Source: an endosymbiont of unidentified scaly snail isolate Monju (GTDB lineage: Bacteria > Pseudomonadota > Gammaproteobacteria > Chromatiales > Chromatiaceae). From it: a stretch of 64,000 nucleotides of DNA. Below are positions 17,377 to 27,530 of this stretch, in pieces. Under the pieces are notes generated by a model that was not told the origin of the DNA, searched no databases, and saw only the letters and a list, made by a program, of their open reading frames with translations. Both the position numbers and the translations under genes were made by a program. The DNA lies in the NCBI RefSeq assembly GCF_000801295.1, contig NZ_AP012978.1, forward strand, positions 682,001 through 746,000, in the 5' to 3' direction. Each line of letters opens with the position of its first letter. The stretch's first letter is position 1.

Positions 17377-17770
17377 ATGAAAGTACGCAAGCAGACGCTT
17401 GCCGCCCTCGTAGCCCTTGCGGTGGGGGTCTTCGCCGGAGGCCAGGCCTGGTCTCAGGAGACGTTGAAAGACGTCATGAAGCGGCGTGGCCTGACCGAGA
17501 AGGACATCCTGGCGGCGGCCAAGACCTACACCCCTTCGGGTGGACGCGACGAGTACCTGGCCTTCAGTTCGGGTGGCCAGAGCGGACAGGTGATCGTGTA
17601 TGGCATTCCGTCCATGCGCATTCTCAAGTACATCGGCGTGTTCACTCCCGAGCCGTGGCAGGGCTACGGTTTCGATGACGAGTCCAAGGCCGTACTGGCG
17701 CAAGGCCGGATCAATGGCAAGGACATCGTCTACGGGGATACTCACCATCCCGCCATCTCCGAGAGCAAAG
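17377..17770 (+). pseudogene. nosZ: Nitrous oxide reductase, N-terminal fragment cut by IS3
   Basis: The first ~131 codons of a nosZ gene. A Sec-type signal peptide (MKVRKQTLAALVALAVGVFA, no twin arginine) is followed by the NosZ propeller start: VMKRRGLTEKDILAAAKTY, FSSGGQSGQV, FTPEPWQGYGFDDES and YGDTHHPAIS. The Sec signal points to the clade II (atypical) NosZ type. The frame runs into the IS3 end at 17771 and stops at 17808. The remaining ~500 residues, including all CuA ligands, are absent on the other side of the insertion. Mature NosZ cannot be made here. Confidence 0.85.
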
Positions 17771-17809
17771 TGAACCGCCCCGGATATTCCGGAGACTGTT
17801 TTGTTTGAG

Positions 17810-19018
<1,209 letters not shown>

Positions 19019-19069
19019 AGACTCTATCCTCTCAAGAAATGGAGTCTCCGGGAAACCCGGGGCGGTTCA

Positions 19070-19103
19070 AACCTTCGATCCGGAACGGTTCGGCCCGGCA
19101 AGT
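19070..19103. repeat. REP fragment abutting IS3 copy 1
   Basis: Sequence CTTCGATCCGGAACGGTTCG followed by GCCCGG, identical to spacer units of the REP array at 27.6-27.8 kb. It begins directly at the IS end. Confidence 0.7.
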
Positions 19104-19155
19104 GGAGATGGTTCGGTTTGAGGCAGCCTGAGATCTTTGTGTTCTTTGATTTCTT

Positions 19156-19202
19156 TGTGGTTTGCCCCCTCCCAGCCTCCCCCGCAAGCGGGGGAGGAGG
19201 TG
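19156..19202. repeat. Dispersed GC-rich palindrome, best copy
   Basis: Hairpin CCTCCCCCGC-AAGC-GGGGGAGG preceded by CCCCCTCCCAG. It forms the 3' boundary of the antitoxin-like reading frame to its right. Confidence 0.7.
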
Positions 19203-19203
19203 A

Positions 19204-19368
19204 ATGGGAAGCGAGCGCCTCGGCAAGGCGCTTGCCCCTGAGGCGCAGCAGGGCTGCTTCCAGCAACGCCCAGTTTTCGGCTTCGGCATTACCGCCATGC
19301 CGCGTTACCCGTTGCTTGAGCGCATCGACGATACGTGGGCCCAGGTTTCCGACGACGAGACTGGCCAT
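19204..19368 (-). pseudogene. FitA-like ribbon-helix-helix antitoxin, truncated and orphaned
   Basis: About 55 residues, MASLVVGNLGPRIVDALKQR then HGGNAEAENWALLEAAL. This is the ribbon-helix-helix pattern of FitA/VapB-type antitoxins. After KRLAEALAS the frame enters the palindromic repeat and then IS3 DNA. No PIN-domain toxin follows. Probably the remnant of a toxin-antitoxin pair whose distal half was lost by the rearrangement next to IS3 copy 1. Confidence 0.6.
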
Positions 19369-19509
19369 GTGATCATCCAGGACGGGTGATTGCCGATGGC
19401 GCCGTCAGGCGGTGATGCAGTCGATCGCATCGAAGGCAAATTGCGAGGAAACGCCGGCAAGAGGAACAGATATAATTTTCTGCCCCATCCCCGCCAGGAG
19501 TGCCCCTTC

Positions 19510-20334
19510 ATGAGTTGGCAAGCCGTGCCCGACCGGGTCTACCAGGACATCCTCTACGACCATCACGAAGAAGGCATTGCCCGCATCACCATCAACCGGC
19601 CGGAGGTGCGCAATGCCTTCCGGCCACGCACGGTGAGCGAGCTCATGGATGCCTTCGCCCATGCGCATCACGATCCGGACATCGGCGTCATCGTGCTCAC
19701 CGGCGCCGGCGACAAGGCCTTCTGCTCGGGCGGCGATCAGAAGGTGCGTGGCGACGACGGTGGATACAAGGACGAGCAGGGGGTGCACCACCTCAATGTG
19801 CTCGACCTGCAGATGCAGATCCGCCGCCTGCCCAAGCCGGTGGTGGCGATGGTTGCCGGCTATGCCATCGGTGGTGGGCATGTACTGCACCTGGTGTGCG
19901 ATCTCACCATCGCCGCCGACAACGCCCGCTTCGGGCAGACCGGCCCGCGGGTGGGGTCCTTCGACGCCGGCCTGGGTGCGGGCATCCTCGCGCGTACCGT
20001 GGGCCTGAAGAAGGCCAAGGAGATCTGGTTCCTCTGCCGCCAGTACGACGCACAGGAGGCCCTGGCCATGGGGCTGGTGAACGCCGTGGTGCCCCTGGAG
20101 CGGCTCGAGGAGGAGACCCTGGACTGGTGCCGGCAGATGCTCAGGCACTCGCCCACCGCCCTGCGCCTGTTGAAGGCCGGGTTCAATGCGGATACCGATG
20201 GCCTGGCGGGCGTCCAGGAACTGGCGGGCAATGCCACCGCGCTGTTCTACATGACGGCCGAGGGCCAGGAAGGGCGTGACGCCTTCCTCGAGAAGCGCCC
20301 GCCCGATTTCCGCAAGTTTCCGCGTCGCCCCTGA
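19510..20334 (+). CDS. menB: 1,4-Dihydroxy-2-naphthoyl-CoA synthase
   Basis: 274-residue crotonase-fold enzyme that closes the naphthoquinone ring. The start at 19510 follows AGGAG. MenB-specific features are the oxyanion loop [43 protein letters not shown] and the C-terminal [26 protein letters not shown] -10-like hexamer lies at 19471-19476. menA follows after one base, so menB-menA is an operon. Confidence 0.96.
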   Translation: MSWQAVPDRVYQDILYDHHEEGIARITINRPEVRNAFRPRTVSELMDAFAHAHHDPDIGVIVLTGAGDKAFCSGGDQKVRGDDGGYKDEQGVHHLNVLDLQMQIRRLPKPVVAMVAGYAIGGGHVLHLVCDLTIAADNARFGQTGPRVGSFDAGLGAGILARTVGLKKAKEIWFLCRQYDAQEALAMGLVNAVVPLERLEEETLDWCRQMLRHSPTALRLLKAGFNADTDGLAGVQELAGNATALFYMTAEGQEGRDAFLEKRPPDFRKFPRRP

Positions 20335-20335
20335 G

Positions 20336-21217
20336 ATGTCGCCGCTCGCTGCCTGGCTGGCGGCCATTCGGCCCCGCACGCTCGGGCTCTCCGTCAGCCC
20401 GGTCCTGCTGGGAACGGCCCTGGCATTCGCCGAGACCGGGCGGGTGCATGCCGGGGTCTTTCTCGCCACCCTGCTGGCGGCCCTGCTGATCCAGATCGGC
20501 ACCAATCTGCACAACGACGTGGCCGATTTCCTGCGCGGCACCGATACCCCGGAGCGCCTGGGGCCGGCGCGCGCGACCGCGCAGGGCTGGCTGAGTCCAC
20601 AGGCGGTATCGCGCGCTGCGGTCCTGGCCTTCGCGCTGGCGCTGGTCGCTGGCCTGTTCCTGGCCTGGGTCGGCGGCTGGCCGATCGTGGTGCTGGGCCT
20701 CGTCTCCCTGGCCGCCGGGGCGGCCTATTCCGGCGGGCCGTGGCCCTTGTCTTCCCTGCCAGTGGGCGAGCTGTTCGTGTTCCTTTTCTTCGGGGTGCTG
20801 GCGGTGGCCGGCAGTCATTATCTGCAGACCGGGTACTGGAGCGCCGCGGCCCTGCTGGGTGGTGCTATCCTGGGACTGCCGGCCGCCGCGGTACTGCTGC
20901 TCAACAATTTTCGCGACCGCCATGGCGATGCGCGCGCTGGTCGTCGCACCCTGGCGATCCTGTTGCCGGCGCCCGGCAGCCATCGGGCGTATGCCGTGAT
21001 GATGCTGGCGCCCTTCGCCCTGTTGCCCGGCCTGCTCGCCTGGCCGGCCTGGCTGCTGCCCATGCTGCTGTTGCCCTGGGCCTGGCGCCTGACACGCGAC
21101 TTTTGGCATGCCCCCGATGGACGGGCATTGAACCCGGTGCTCGCACGCACGGCGCGTTTCCAGTTCTGGCTGGGGGTGAGTGTTGCGGTGAGTCTGTGGC
21201 CGGGCATTCCCGCATGA
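20336..21217 (+). CDS. menA: 1,4-Dihydroxy-2-naphthoate polyprenyltransferase
   Basis: 293-residue membrane prenyltransferase (UbiA family) producing demethylmenaquinone. First Asp-rich motif NLHNDVADFLRGTD near residue 50, second NNFRDRHGDARAGRRT near residue 190, and about eight hydrophobic helices. ATG 20336 is one base after the menB stop. The menB-menA pair is followed after 64 bp by nasA. Confidence 0.93.
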   Translation: MSPLAAWLAAIRPRTLGLSVSPVLLGTALAFAETGRVHAGVFLATLLAALLIQIGTNLHNDVADFLRGTDTPERLGPARATAQGWLSPQAVSRAAVLAFALALVAGLFLAWVGGWPIVVLGLVSLAAGAAYSGGPWPLSSLPVGELFVFLFFGVLAVAGSHYLQTGYWSAAALLGGAILGLPAAAVLLLNNFRDRHGDARAGRRTLAILLPAPGSHRAYAVMMLAPFALLPGLLAWPAWLLPMLLLPWAWRLTRDFWHAPDGRALNPVLARTARFQFWLGVSVAVSLWPGIPA

Positions 21218-21281
21218 TCGAGGCTTGTTTCGGGATTGCGCCTTCCCGTAGAGTTGACGCCTTGCACACACGAATATCGGC

Positions 21282-23954
21282 ATGAACAAGACCGTAGAGA
21301 CCACCTGCCCCTATTGCGGCGTCGGCTGTGGCGTGGAAGTCACGGTGCTCGGCGACACCGGGGTCCGCGTGCGTGGTCTGGCCGACCACCCGGCCAACCA
21401 TGGCAAGCTCTGTTCCAAGGGAGCGGCGCTGGCCGAGACCGTCTCGCACGAGGGCAGGCTGCGTCATCCGCGGGTGGACGGGCGCGAGACCGGCTGGGAC
21501 GAGGCGCTCGACACCCTGGCCGCACGCTTTCGCGCCATCATCGAGGAACACGGTCCGGATGCCGTGGCCTTCTATGTCTCGGGGCAGCTGCTCACCGAGG
21601 ACTACTACGTTGCCAACAAGCTGATGAAGGGCTTCATCGGCTCGGCCAACATCGACACCAATTCGCGCCTGTGCATGTCCTCGGCGGTGGCCGGGCACAA
21701 GCGCGCCTTCGGTGCCGACACGGTGCCGGGCTGCTACGAAGACCTCGAGCTGGCCGACCTGGTGGTGTTCGCCGGTTCCAACGCGGCCTGGTGCCACCCG
21801 GTGCTGTATCAGCGCATCGTGCGCGCCCGGCGTGAGCGCGCCGATGGCGAGCATCCGCTGCGCGTGGTGGTGATCGACCCGCGGCGCACCGCCACCTGCG
21901 ACATCGCCGATCTGCACCTGCCGCTGCGCCCGGGCACCGACGCGGTGCTGTTCAACGGGCTGTTCGCCTGGCTGCACGACCAGGGGTACGGCGATCCGCT
22001 GTTCGTGGGCGAACAGTGCGAGGGCTTCGAGGAGGCGCTGCGCATCGCCCGCTGGTATGCCCCCTCGCCGGTGGCGGTGGCCGAGCACTGCGGGCTGGCG
22101 GTCGAGCAGGTCGAGACCTTCTACCGCTGGTTCGCGCGCACGCCGCGCACCGTCACCCTGTTCTCGCAAGGCATCAACCAGTCGAGCAGCGGCACCGACA
22201 AGGTCAATGCCATCCTCAACTGCCACCTGTTCACCGGGCGCATCGGCCTGCCGGGCGCCGGGCCCTTCTCGCTCACCGGCCAGCCGAACGCGATGGGCGG
22301 ACGCGAGGTGGGCGGGCTGGCCAACCAGCTCGCCGCGCACATGGACTTCGAGCGCGAGGAACACATCGATCTGGTCGAGCGCTTCTGGCAGGCGCCCGGC
22401 ATGGCCCGCCGTCCCGGCCTGAAGGCGGTGGACATGTTCCGTGCGCTCGACGAGGGGCGCATTCGTGCGATCTGGATCATGGGCACCAATCCGGCGGTGA
22501 CCTTGCCCGACAGCAACCGGGTGCGCCGCGCGCTGTCGCGCTGCCCGCTGGTGGTGGTCTCCGACTGCGTGGAGACCGACACCACCGACTTCGCGCACAT
22601 CCTGCTGCCCGCGGCGACCTGGGGCGAGAAGGAAGGGACGGTGACCAATTCCGAGCGCCGCATCTCGCGCCAGCGCGCCTTTCTCGAACCGCCCGGCGAG
22701 GCGCGGCCCGACTGCTGGATCCTGTCACGCTTCGCGCAGCGCCTGGGCTTTGCCGGCTTCGACTACGCCGGGCCGCACGAGATCTTTCGCGAGCACGCAC
22801 GCCTGTCGGCCTTCGAGAACGGCGGCGAGCGTGACTTCGACCTGTCCGGCCTGCAGGACATCGACCGCGCCGCCTACGACGCCCTCGCGCCCGTGCAGTG
22901 GCCGGTCCTCGCGCCGGGGCAGGGGACGGCACGCCTGCTCGGCCGGAGCGGTTTCTACACGCCCAACCGGCGGGCACGCTTCGTCGCGATCACCCCGCGT
23001 CCGCCCGCGCACCTGACCGATCCCGACTACCCGTTGGTGCTCAACACCGGGCGGGTGCGCGACCAGTGGCACACCATGACCCGCACCGGGCGTTCGCCGC
23101 GCCTGACCGGGCATGTCAGCGAGCCCTATGCCGAGCTGCATCCGCTGGATGCCCGTGAGCGCGGTATCGAGGACGGTTGCCTGGTGCAGCTGAGCAGCCG
23201 CTGGGGCGAGGTCATCGTGCGTGCCCGGGTGGCCGACAGCCAGCAGCGCGGCTGCGTCTTCGTGCCCATGCACTGGAACGACCGCTTCGCCAGCGCGGCG
23301 CGCGCCGATGCGCTGGTCAATCCGGCGCTCGATCCGGTCTCGGGCCAGCCCGAGTTCAAGCACACCCCGGTGCGCGTGGTGTGCTATGCCCCGGTGTGGT
23401 ACGGCTTCGTGCTGACCCGGCGCGAGATCGTGCCCGAACAGGCCACCTACTGGAGCCGGGCGCGCCGCGAGGGGCTGTGGCACTACGAACTGGCCGGCGA
23501 GGAGGCCCCGCAGGACTGGGCCGCGTGTGCGCGGCGCATGCTGATCGATGACACGGGCGGGCAGGGCGCCTGGGCCGAGCTGTTCGACACCGCCGCCTCC
23601 ACCTACCGTGCCGCGCTGTTCGACGGCGAGCGGCTCGAGGCCTGCATCTTCATCGGCCCCGATTTCCAGCTGCCCGAGCGCGACTGGCTGGTGCGCCTGT
23701 TCGCCGAGGAACGCCTCGACCCGCGCCAGCGCCAGCGGGTGCTCGCGGGCACCCCGGGGGCGAACCAGAAGGACGCCGGGCGTATCGTCTGTTCCTGTTT
23801 TTCGGTCGGCCGCAACACCCTGATCGAGGCCATCCGCGAGGGCGCCGCCTCCCCCGAGGCGCTGGGCGAGCGGCTGCAGGCCGGTACCAACTGCGGTTCC
23901 TGCGTGCCCGAGCTGCGCGCCCTGATCGCCGAGACGGTGCAGGGCAGTGGCTGA
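21282..23954 (+). CDS. nasA: Assimilatory nitrate reductase catalytic subunit with C-terminal [2Fe-2S] domain
   Basis: 890-residue cytoplasmic molybdoenzyme reducing nitrate to nitrite. N-terminal [4Fe-4S] Cys at 9, 12, 16 and 44 (CPYCGVGC, GKLCSKG). Mo-bis-MGD domains follow with NSRLCMSSAVAGHKRAFGAD. A BFD-like [2Fe-2S] domain lies at the end (IVCSCFSVG, TNCGSCVPEL). This is the standard NasA/NasC layout and the usual partner for NirBD. It lies 7 kb from the nir operon behind menBA and overlaps mobB by eight bases. The window thus encodes two NasA-like enzymes of different architecture. Confidence 0.95.
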   Translation: MNKTVETTCPYCGVGCGVEVTVLGDTGVRVRGLADHPANHGKLCSKGAALAETVSHEGRLRHPRVDGRETGWDEALDTLAARFRAIIEEHGPDAVAFYVSGQLLTEDYYVANKLMKGFIGSANIDTNSRLCMSSAVAGHKRAFGADTVPGCYEDLELADLVVFAGSNAAWCHPVLYQRIVRARRERADGEHPLRVVVIDPRRTATCDIADLHLPLRPGTDAVLFNGLFAWLHDQGYGDPLFVGEQCEGFEEALRIARWYAPSPVAVAEHCGLAVEQVETFYRWFARTPRTVTLFSQGINQSSSGTDKVNAILNCHLFTGRIGLPGAGPFSLTGQPNAMGGREVGGLANQLAAHMDFEREEHIDLVERFWQAPGMARRPGLKAVDMFRALDEGRIRAIWIMGTNPAVTLPDSNRVRRALSRCPLVVVSDCVETDTTDFAHILLPAATWGEKEGTVTNSERRISRQRAFLEPPGEARPDCWILSRFAQRLGFAGFDYAGPHEIFREHARLSAFENGGERDFDLSGLQDIDRAAYDALAPVQWPVLAPGQGTARLLGRSGFYTPNRRARFVAITPRPPAHLTDPDYPLVLNTGRVRDQWHTMTRTGRSPRLTGHVSEPYAELHPLDARERGIEDGCLVQLSSRWGEVIVRARVADSQQRGCVFVPMHWNDRFASAARADALVNPALDPVSGQPEFKHTPVRVVCYAPVWYGFVLTRREIVPEQATYWSRARREGLWHYELAGEEAPQDWAACARRMLIDDTGGQGAWAELFDTAASTYRAALFDGERLEACIFIGPDFQLPERDWLVRLFAEERLDPRQRQRVLAGTPGANQKDAGRIVCSCFSVGRNTLIEAIREGAASPEALGERLQAGTNCGSCVPELRALIAETVQGSG

Positions 23955-24477
23955 TCCTCGGCTGCAGTTCGGCGATTTCCCGGTGCCGGTACTGGGCCTG
24001 GCGGCGCGCTCGGGCACCGGCAAGACCACCCTGCTCGAACGCCTGATCCCGGCCCTGCGCGCCGCCGGGGTGCGCGTGGCAGTGATCAAGCATTCGCATC
24101 ACGACATCGAGCTCGACCGCCCCGGCAAGGACAGCCACCGCCTGCGCGAGGCCGGGGCCGACCAGATCATGCTCGCCTCGCCGTACCGCAGCTTCTGGGT
24201 CGGCGAGGGCGATGGAGAAACACTGCCGCCGCTGCACGAGCTGCTCGACCGCCTCGATGTCGGGCGCATCGAACTGGTATTGCTCGAAGGCTACCGCCAC
24301 CTGGCGCATGCGCGCATCGAGGTGTATCGCGCCGCCTGCGGCAACCCGCCACTGGCCCCGGACGATCCCCATGTCATCGCCGTGGCCGCCGACACCGCAC
24401 TCGACCTGCCGCTGCCCGTGCTGCCGTTGAACGACACCGAGGCGGTACGCGATTTCGTGCTGGGGCTGCTGGCCTGA
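23947..24477 (+). CDS. mobB: Molybdopterin-guanine dinucleotide biosynthesis adapter MobB
   Basis: 176-residue P-loop GTPase (GLAARSGTGKTTLLERL, Walker A near residue 20; KHSHHDIELDRPGKDSHRLREAGA). It assists attachment of GMP to molybdopterin for bis-MGD enzymes such as NasA. The GTG start overlaps the nasA stop, indicating coupling. The end (LPLNDTEAVRDFVLGLL) matches MobB. Confidence 0.92.
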   Translation: MADPRLQFGDFPVPVLGLAARSGTGKTTLLERLIPALRAAGVRVAVIKHSHHDIELDRPGKDSHRLREAGADQIMLASPYRSFWVGEGDGETLPPLHELLDRLDVGRIELVLLEGYRHLAHARIEVYRAACGNPPLAPDDPHVIAVAADTALDLPLPVLPLNDTEAVRDFVLGLLA

Positions 24478-24545
24478 AAGGCGAGTGGGCCGTTCCCTGA
24501 TCTGCGGCAGGGCGCGCAGCCGGCCGTCCGCGTATCATTCGCCCC

Positions 24546-25226
24546 ATGAAACAGACGACCCAGGACACGACGAACATCCGGCGGGTAGCGGTCTGGAGTG
24601 GCTGGCTGCGGCTGAGCCACCTGGTGGTGGGGAGCGCGGTGCTGGTGCTGATGGTCACCGGTTGGCTGATGCGCCACGCGCCCTCGGTCGAAGCCGTCGC
24701 GGTGGACTGGCATTACCTGGCCGCGGCGCTGCTGGTGCCCGGCATGGTATTGCGGATCTGGTTGCTGTTCGCCGGCCGGCCGGAAGAGCGCGGGTCGCAA
24801 TGGATGCCGGGTGACGACGAGTGGCACGCGGTGGCGCAGACCCTGCGTTTCTACCTGAGCCTGGGACGTGCGCCACTGCCCCGCTGGTATGCGCACAATC
24901 CCCTGTGGAAGCCGTTGTACCTGCTGCTGTACCTGCTGCTCGGGGTGCTGCTGCTCACCGGTACCCTGTACGAGCAGCAGCCCCTGCTGGCGGGCATCTA
25001 CCTGCCCGATGTGCATAGCGTGTTCGCCACTGCCGTGACCCTGCTGCTGGTCGCGCACGTGATCACCGCCCTGTGGCACGACTGGAAGGGCCAGGCAGAC
25101 GATGTCTCGGCCATCATCAACGGTCATCGTCTGTTCGTCACCGAGCGGCCGGGACCGGACGGGGTCGGGCGGCACGAGACGGTGGTCCCGCTGGACCAGA
25201 TCGGGCGTCCGCCACGCGACGACTGA
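24546..25226 (+). CDS. Cytochrome b561-type membrane protein
   Basis: 226 residues with four to five hydrophobic helices and conserved His in LRLSHLVVG, VDWHYLAA, DVHSVFAT and LLVAHVITALWHDW. This is the di-haem b pattern of hydrogenase/formate-dehydrogenase cytochrome b subunits. It lies 68 bp behind mobB and probably belongs to the nas transcript. It could feed electrons from quinol to a periplasmic or membrane partner, but no such partner is adjacent. Role in nitrate metabolism is inferred from position only. Confidence 0.8.
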   Translation: MKQTTQDTTNIRRVAVWSGWLRLSHLVVGSAVLVLMVTGWLMRHAPSVEAVAVDWHYLAAALLVPGMVLRIWLLFAGRPEERGSQWMPGDDEWHAVAQTLRFYLSLGRAPLPRWYAHNPLWKPLYLLLYLLLGVLLLTGTLYEQQPLLAGIYLPDVHSVFATAVTLLLVAHVITALWHDWKGQADDVSAIINGHRLFVTERPGPDGVGRHETVVPLDQIGRPPRDD

Positions 25227-25291
25227 TCGCCTCGTGGTGCCGGGACTATAGGTGCCTACTATAATGGCCGGCGCAACCACCGGAGTCCGCC

Positions 25292-25915
25292 ATGAGCAGC
25301 AACCCCTTTCCGATCGAGCGTACCTTCACCCCGCCGGCGACCTTTCGCGAGGTCAAGCCGCATACCTTCATCTACGAGCGGCCGAACACCCTGCCGGCGG
25401 ACTGGTGCGAGGAGATGATCCGTCGCTTCGAGGCGCATCCCGAGCACCAGACCCCGGGCCGCATCGGCCAGACCCAGGGCCTGGATACCGGGGTCAAGCG
25501 CACCATGGACCTGGTGGTGAGCAACAAGCCCGAGTGGCGCGACGTGGACCAGCTGTTCTTCCGCTGCATGGCGGCGGCGATGAAGGAGTTTCGCGAGGCC
25601 TTTCCGTTCTTCAAGGGGCCCTTCAAGGACATGGGCTACCAGATCCAGCGTTACCTGCCGGGCGAGTACTACCACTGGCACATCGACGGCGGCAGTCACC
25701 AGTTCGCCGATCGCCAGCTGGTGGCCCTGTGGTACCTGAACGACGTGCCCGAGGGCGCGGGCGGGCGCACCCAATTCCTGTACCAGGATGTCAGCGTACG
25801 TCCCGAGCAGGGCAAGATGGCGCTGTTCCCGCCCTTCTGGACCCACGAGCACCGCTCCGAGGTACTGCGCGAGGGCGTCAAGTACATCGCCACCACCTGG
25901 GTGGTGTTCCGCTGA
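25292..25915 (+). CDS. 2-Oxoglutarate/Fe(II)-dependent dioxygenase, prolyl-4-hydroxylase-like
   Basis: 207 residues with a double-stranded beta-helix core. Iron ligands are HWHIDGG (His and Asp) and the distal His in FPPFWTHEHRSEV; the 2-oxoglutarate-binding basic residue is expected about ten residues after the distal His. A TATAAT hexamer at 25260-25265 may be its -10 element. Its stop overlaps the start of the next gene (TGATG), so the two are co-translated. The substrate cannot be predicted. Confidence 0.85.
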   Translation: MSSNPFPIERTFTPPATFREVKPHTFIYERPNTLPADWCEEMIRRFEAHPEHQTPGRIGQTQGLDTGVKRTMDLVVSNKPEWRDVDQLFFRCMAAAMKEFREAFPFFKGPFKDMGYQIQRYLPGEYYHWHIDGGSHQFADRQLVALWYLNDVPEGAGGRTQFLYQDVSVRPEQGKMALFPPFWTHEHRSEVLREGVKYIATTWVVFR

Positions 25916-26304
25916 TGAAGCGCCTGCTGGCCATCGTCGAACTGGGCGGCTATCCCAACCTGGTCCCGCTGTACCAGTCGCTGGGCTTCGCGGTGGACGT
26001 GGCCAACTCGCAGCGCAAGGCACGCGGCTACCTCAAGAAGACCGTGCCCGACCTGATCGCCGCCGAGTACAATGCCCAGTCCGACTTTCGCGACCGCAGC
26101 TCCAACCTCGAGACCCTGATGGCCATCCTGCAGAAGCTGCCGTCGGTGAAGCTGCTGGTATTCCACCTGCCCGAACACGCCGAACGCTTCGCCCGCTTCC
26201 GCGCCCTGCACCCGGTGGACGCGGCCATCGAGTTCCCGGTTACCGAAGAGAAAGTGCGCGCGGCGATCGGGCAGCTGATGGAAACGAACGCTGCCGGGGA
26301 TTGA
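25915..26304 (+). CDS. Conserved hypothetical protein, coupled to the dioxygenase
   Basis: 129 residues without signal peptide or membrane helix. The N-terminus MKRLLAIVELGGYPNLVPLY is followed by alternating strand/helix predictions and an IEFPVTEEKV segment, suggesting a small alpha/beta (receiver-like) fold. No phosphorylatable Asp pocket is evident. Overlaps the preceding stop by one base. Confidence 0.75.
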   Translation: MKRLLAIVELGGYPNLVPLYQSLGFAVDVANSQRKARGYLKKTVPDLIAAEYNAQSDFRDRSSNLETLMAILQKLPSVKLLVFHLPEHAERFARFRALHPVDAAIEFPVTEEKVRAAIGQLMETNAAGD

Positions 26305-26315
26305 AGGGCGGTCTG

Positions 26316-26356
26316 TCCCCGCCGCGAACCCTTCGGCCCGGGGACGAGGGTAGGAG
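26316..26356. repeat. REP half interrupted by the IS110 element
   Basis: CCCCGCCGCGAACCCTTCGG then CCCGGGGACGAGGGTAGGAG, after which IS110 begins. The missing right half resumes as CGGCGTCCCCGCCGCG at 27545. An uninterrupted copy of the joined sequence stands at 27771-27810. Confidence 0.88.
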
Positions 26357-26359
26357 ATC

Positions 26360-27317
26360 CTATGTCTGCATGCAACGATTTCTTGGCCGATATTCGGTTT
26401 CATTTCGCAAGATGGCAAAAGCGACCCTGGCGAGCTTTCTGCCGAGGATGACCAAGGCCTGGACCGGCGCCAGGCCGCGGTCGAGATACCGCTGGTAGAA
26501 ATCTCGCCAGGCCGGCGTTCGACACGCGCGCATGGCAGCAAGGTAGAGCAGGCGTCGCAACTCGGCGTTGCCTTTCTTGGTGAGCTTTCGTCGCCCACGC
26601 ATCTGACCGGAATCATGCACGCGCACATCCATACCCAGGAAGGCGATAAAGGCGTCGGAGGAGCGGAATGAGCCGCGCTGAAAGGCGGTGACCAGGGCGG
26701 CGGCGGTGAGGGGGCCAAATGCCCTCGATGGCCTGCACACGCAAGGCCCTGTCTTTCCAGGCAGCTTTCTCGAGCCATTTCTGGATCTGCTGATCGATCT
26801 TTCTTTCAAGTGTCTTGAAGTGATCGAAGAGCACCTGAGTCTGTGGCTTGAGGCCTGGCAGATCAGCCAGGCTTTGTCGCAGTTTGGTCTTGGCCTGGAC
26901 GATGACGGCACGCCGGTTGAGCAATCCCAGCAAGGTGGTATAGGCCTTGGGAGGCGGGCTCCAAGGGCGCAGGCTGTCGCGCTCATTGACCAGGTAACGG
27001 CGCAGCAGGCGAGCATCGGAGGTGTCGTTCTTGGCCCGGATGCCCACGCTGTCCCGATAACGACTCAAGCGGAAGCCATCAATGAGATAGATCGTATGGC
27101 GGGCCTTGAAGGCGAGTTCGCACACCAGGAGGTGAAAGGTGCTGGTGGCCTCGAGGGCGATTTCGACCGGACCCGGTGGCAGCGAATCGAGCCAGGCGGC
27201 AATGGACTGACGGTCATTGGAAATCGACTGGACGGGGCCGTTGCTGTCATCACAGATATCCAGGCCCTGTTTGCTGACATCGATACCGATCAGCAGGGGT
27301 TGCACAGGCATTGCCAT
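26360..27317 (-). pseudogene. IS110-family DEDD recombinase with a one-base frameshift
   Basis: RuvC-like N-terminal domain with GIDVSKQGLDI, the Glu in ALEATSTFH and the NDTSDARLLRRY Asp pair. The C-terminal transposase_20 domain carries the presumed catalytic Ser in HDSGQMRGRRKLTKKGNAEL. The frame breaks at IEGI, around 26711-26714, where CCAAATG replaces CCAATG found in copy B. Correcting that base gives one protein of about 318 residues. The shift may be real or a homopolymer sequencing error. Confidence 0.87.
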
Positions 27318-27359
27318 GATGTTTCCTCCCGACTAGTGTAGAGAGCAGGATTTGTCGGG

Positions 27360-27530
27360 GTTCACCCAAGGCGCTGGCTTGCGAAAATTGTCGGTCCGTA
27401 TTGGCCGATAGATCCCTTATTGGCGCTGGGGTGAGGGCGGGACGATTTCTCCTACTGTCTGTACTCAAGGTCAAAGGTCAGATGCGGCGTTCGTCCCTCC
27501 GCCCCGACAGGTCCTTTCTGACCCATCGAG
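27360..27530 (-). ncRNA. Predicted IS110 bridge RNA
   Basis: In the non-coding left end, read on the minus strand, GGGACGA (27491-27497) pairs with TCGTCCC (27439-27445). The enclosed loop has ACGCCGC on its 5' side (27484-27490) and GTAGGAG on its 3' side (27449-27455), separated by an inner TCTG/CAGA stem. ACGCCGC matches the left REP target plus the first core base. GTAGGAG is the complement of core CT plus the right target CCTAC. A second fold closed by TCACCC/GGGTGA holds GGATCT (27410-27415), identical to the right element end plus core, and CAAG, complementary to core plus the left end. This is the two-loop layout known for IS621. Boundaries are approximate. Confidence 0.65.
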
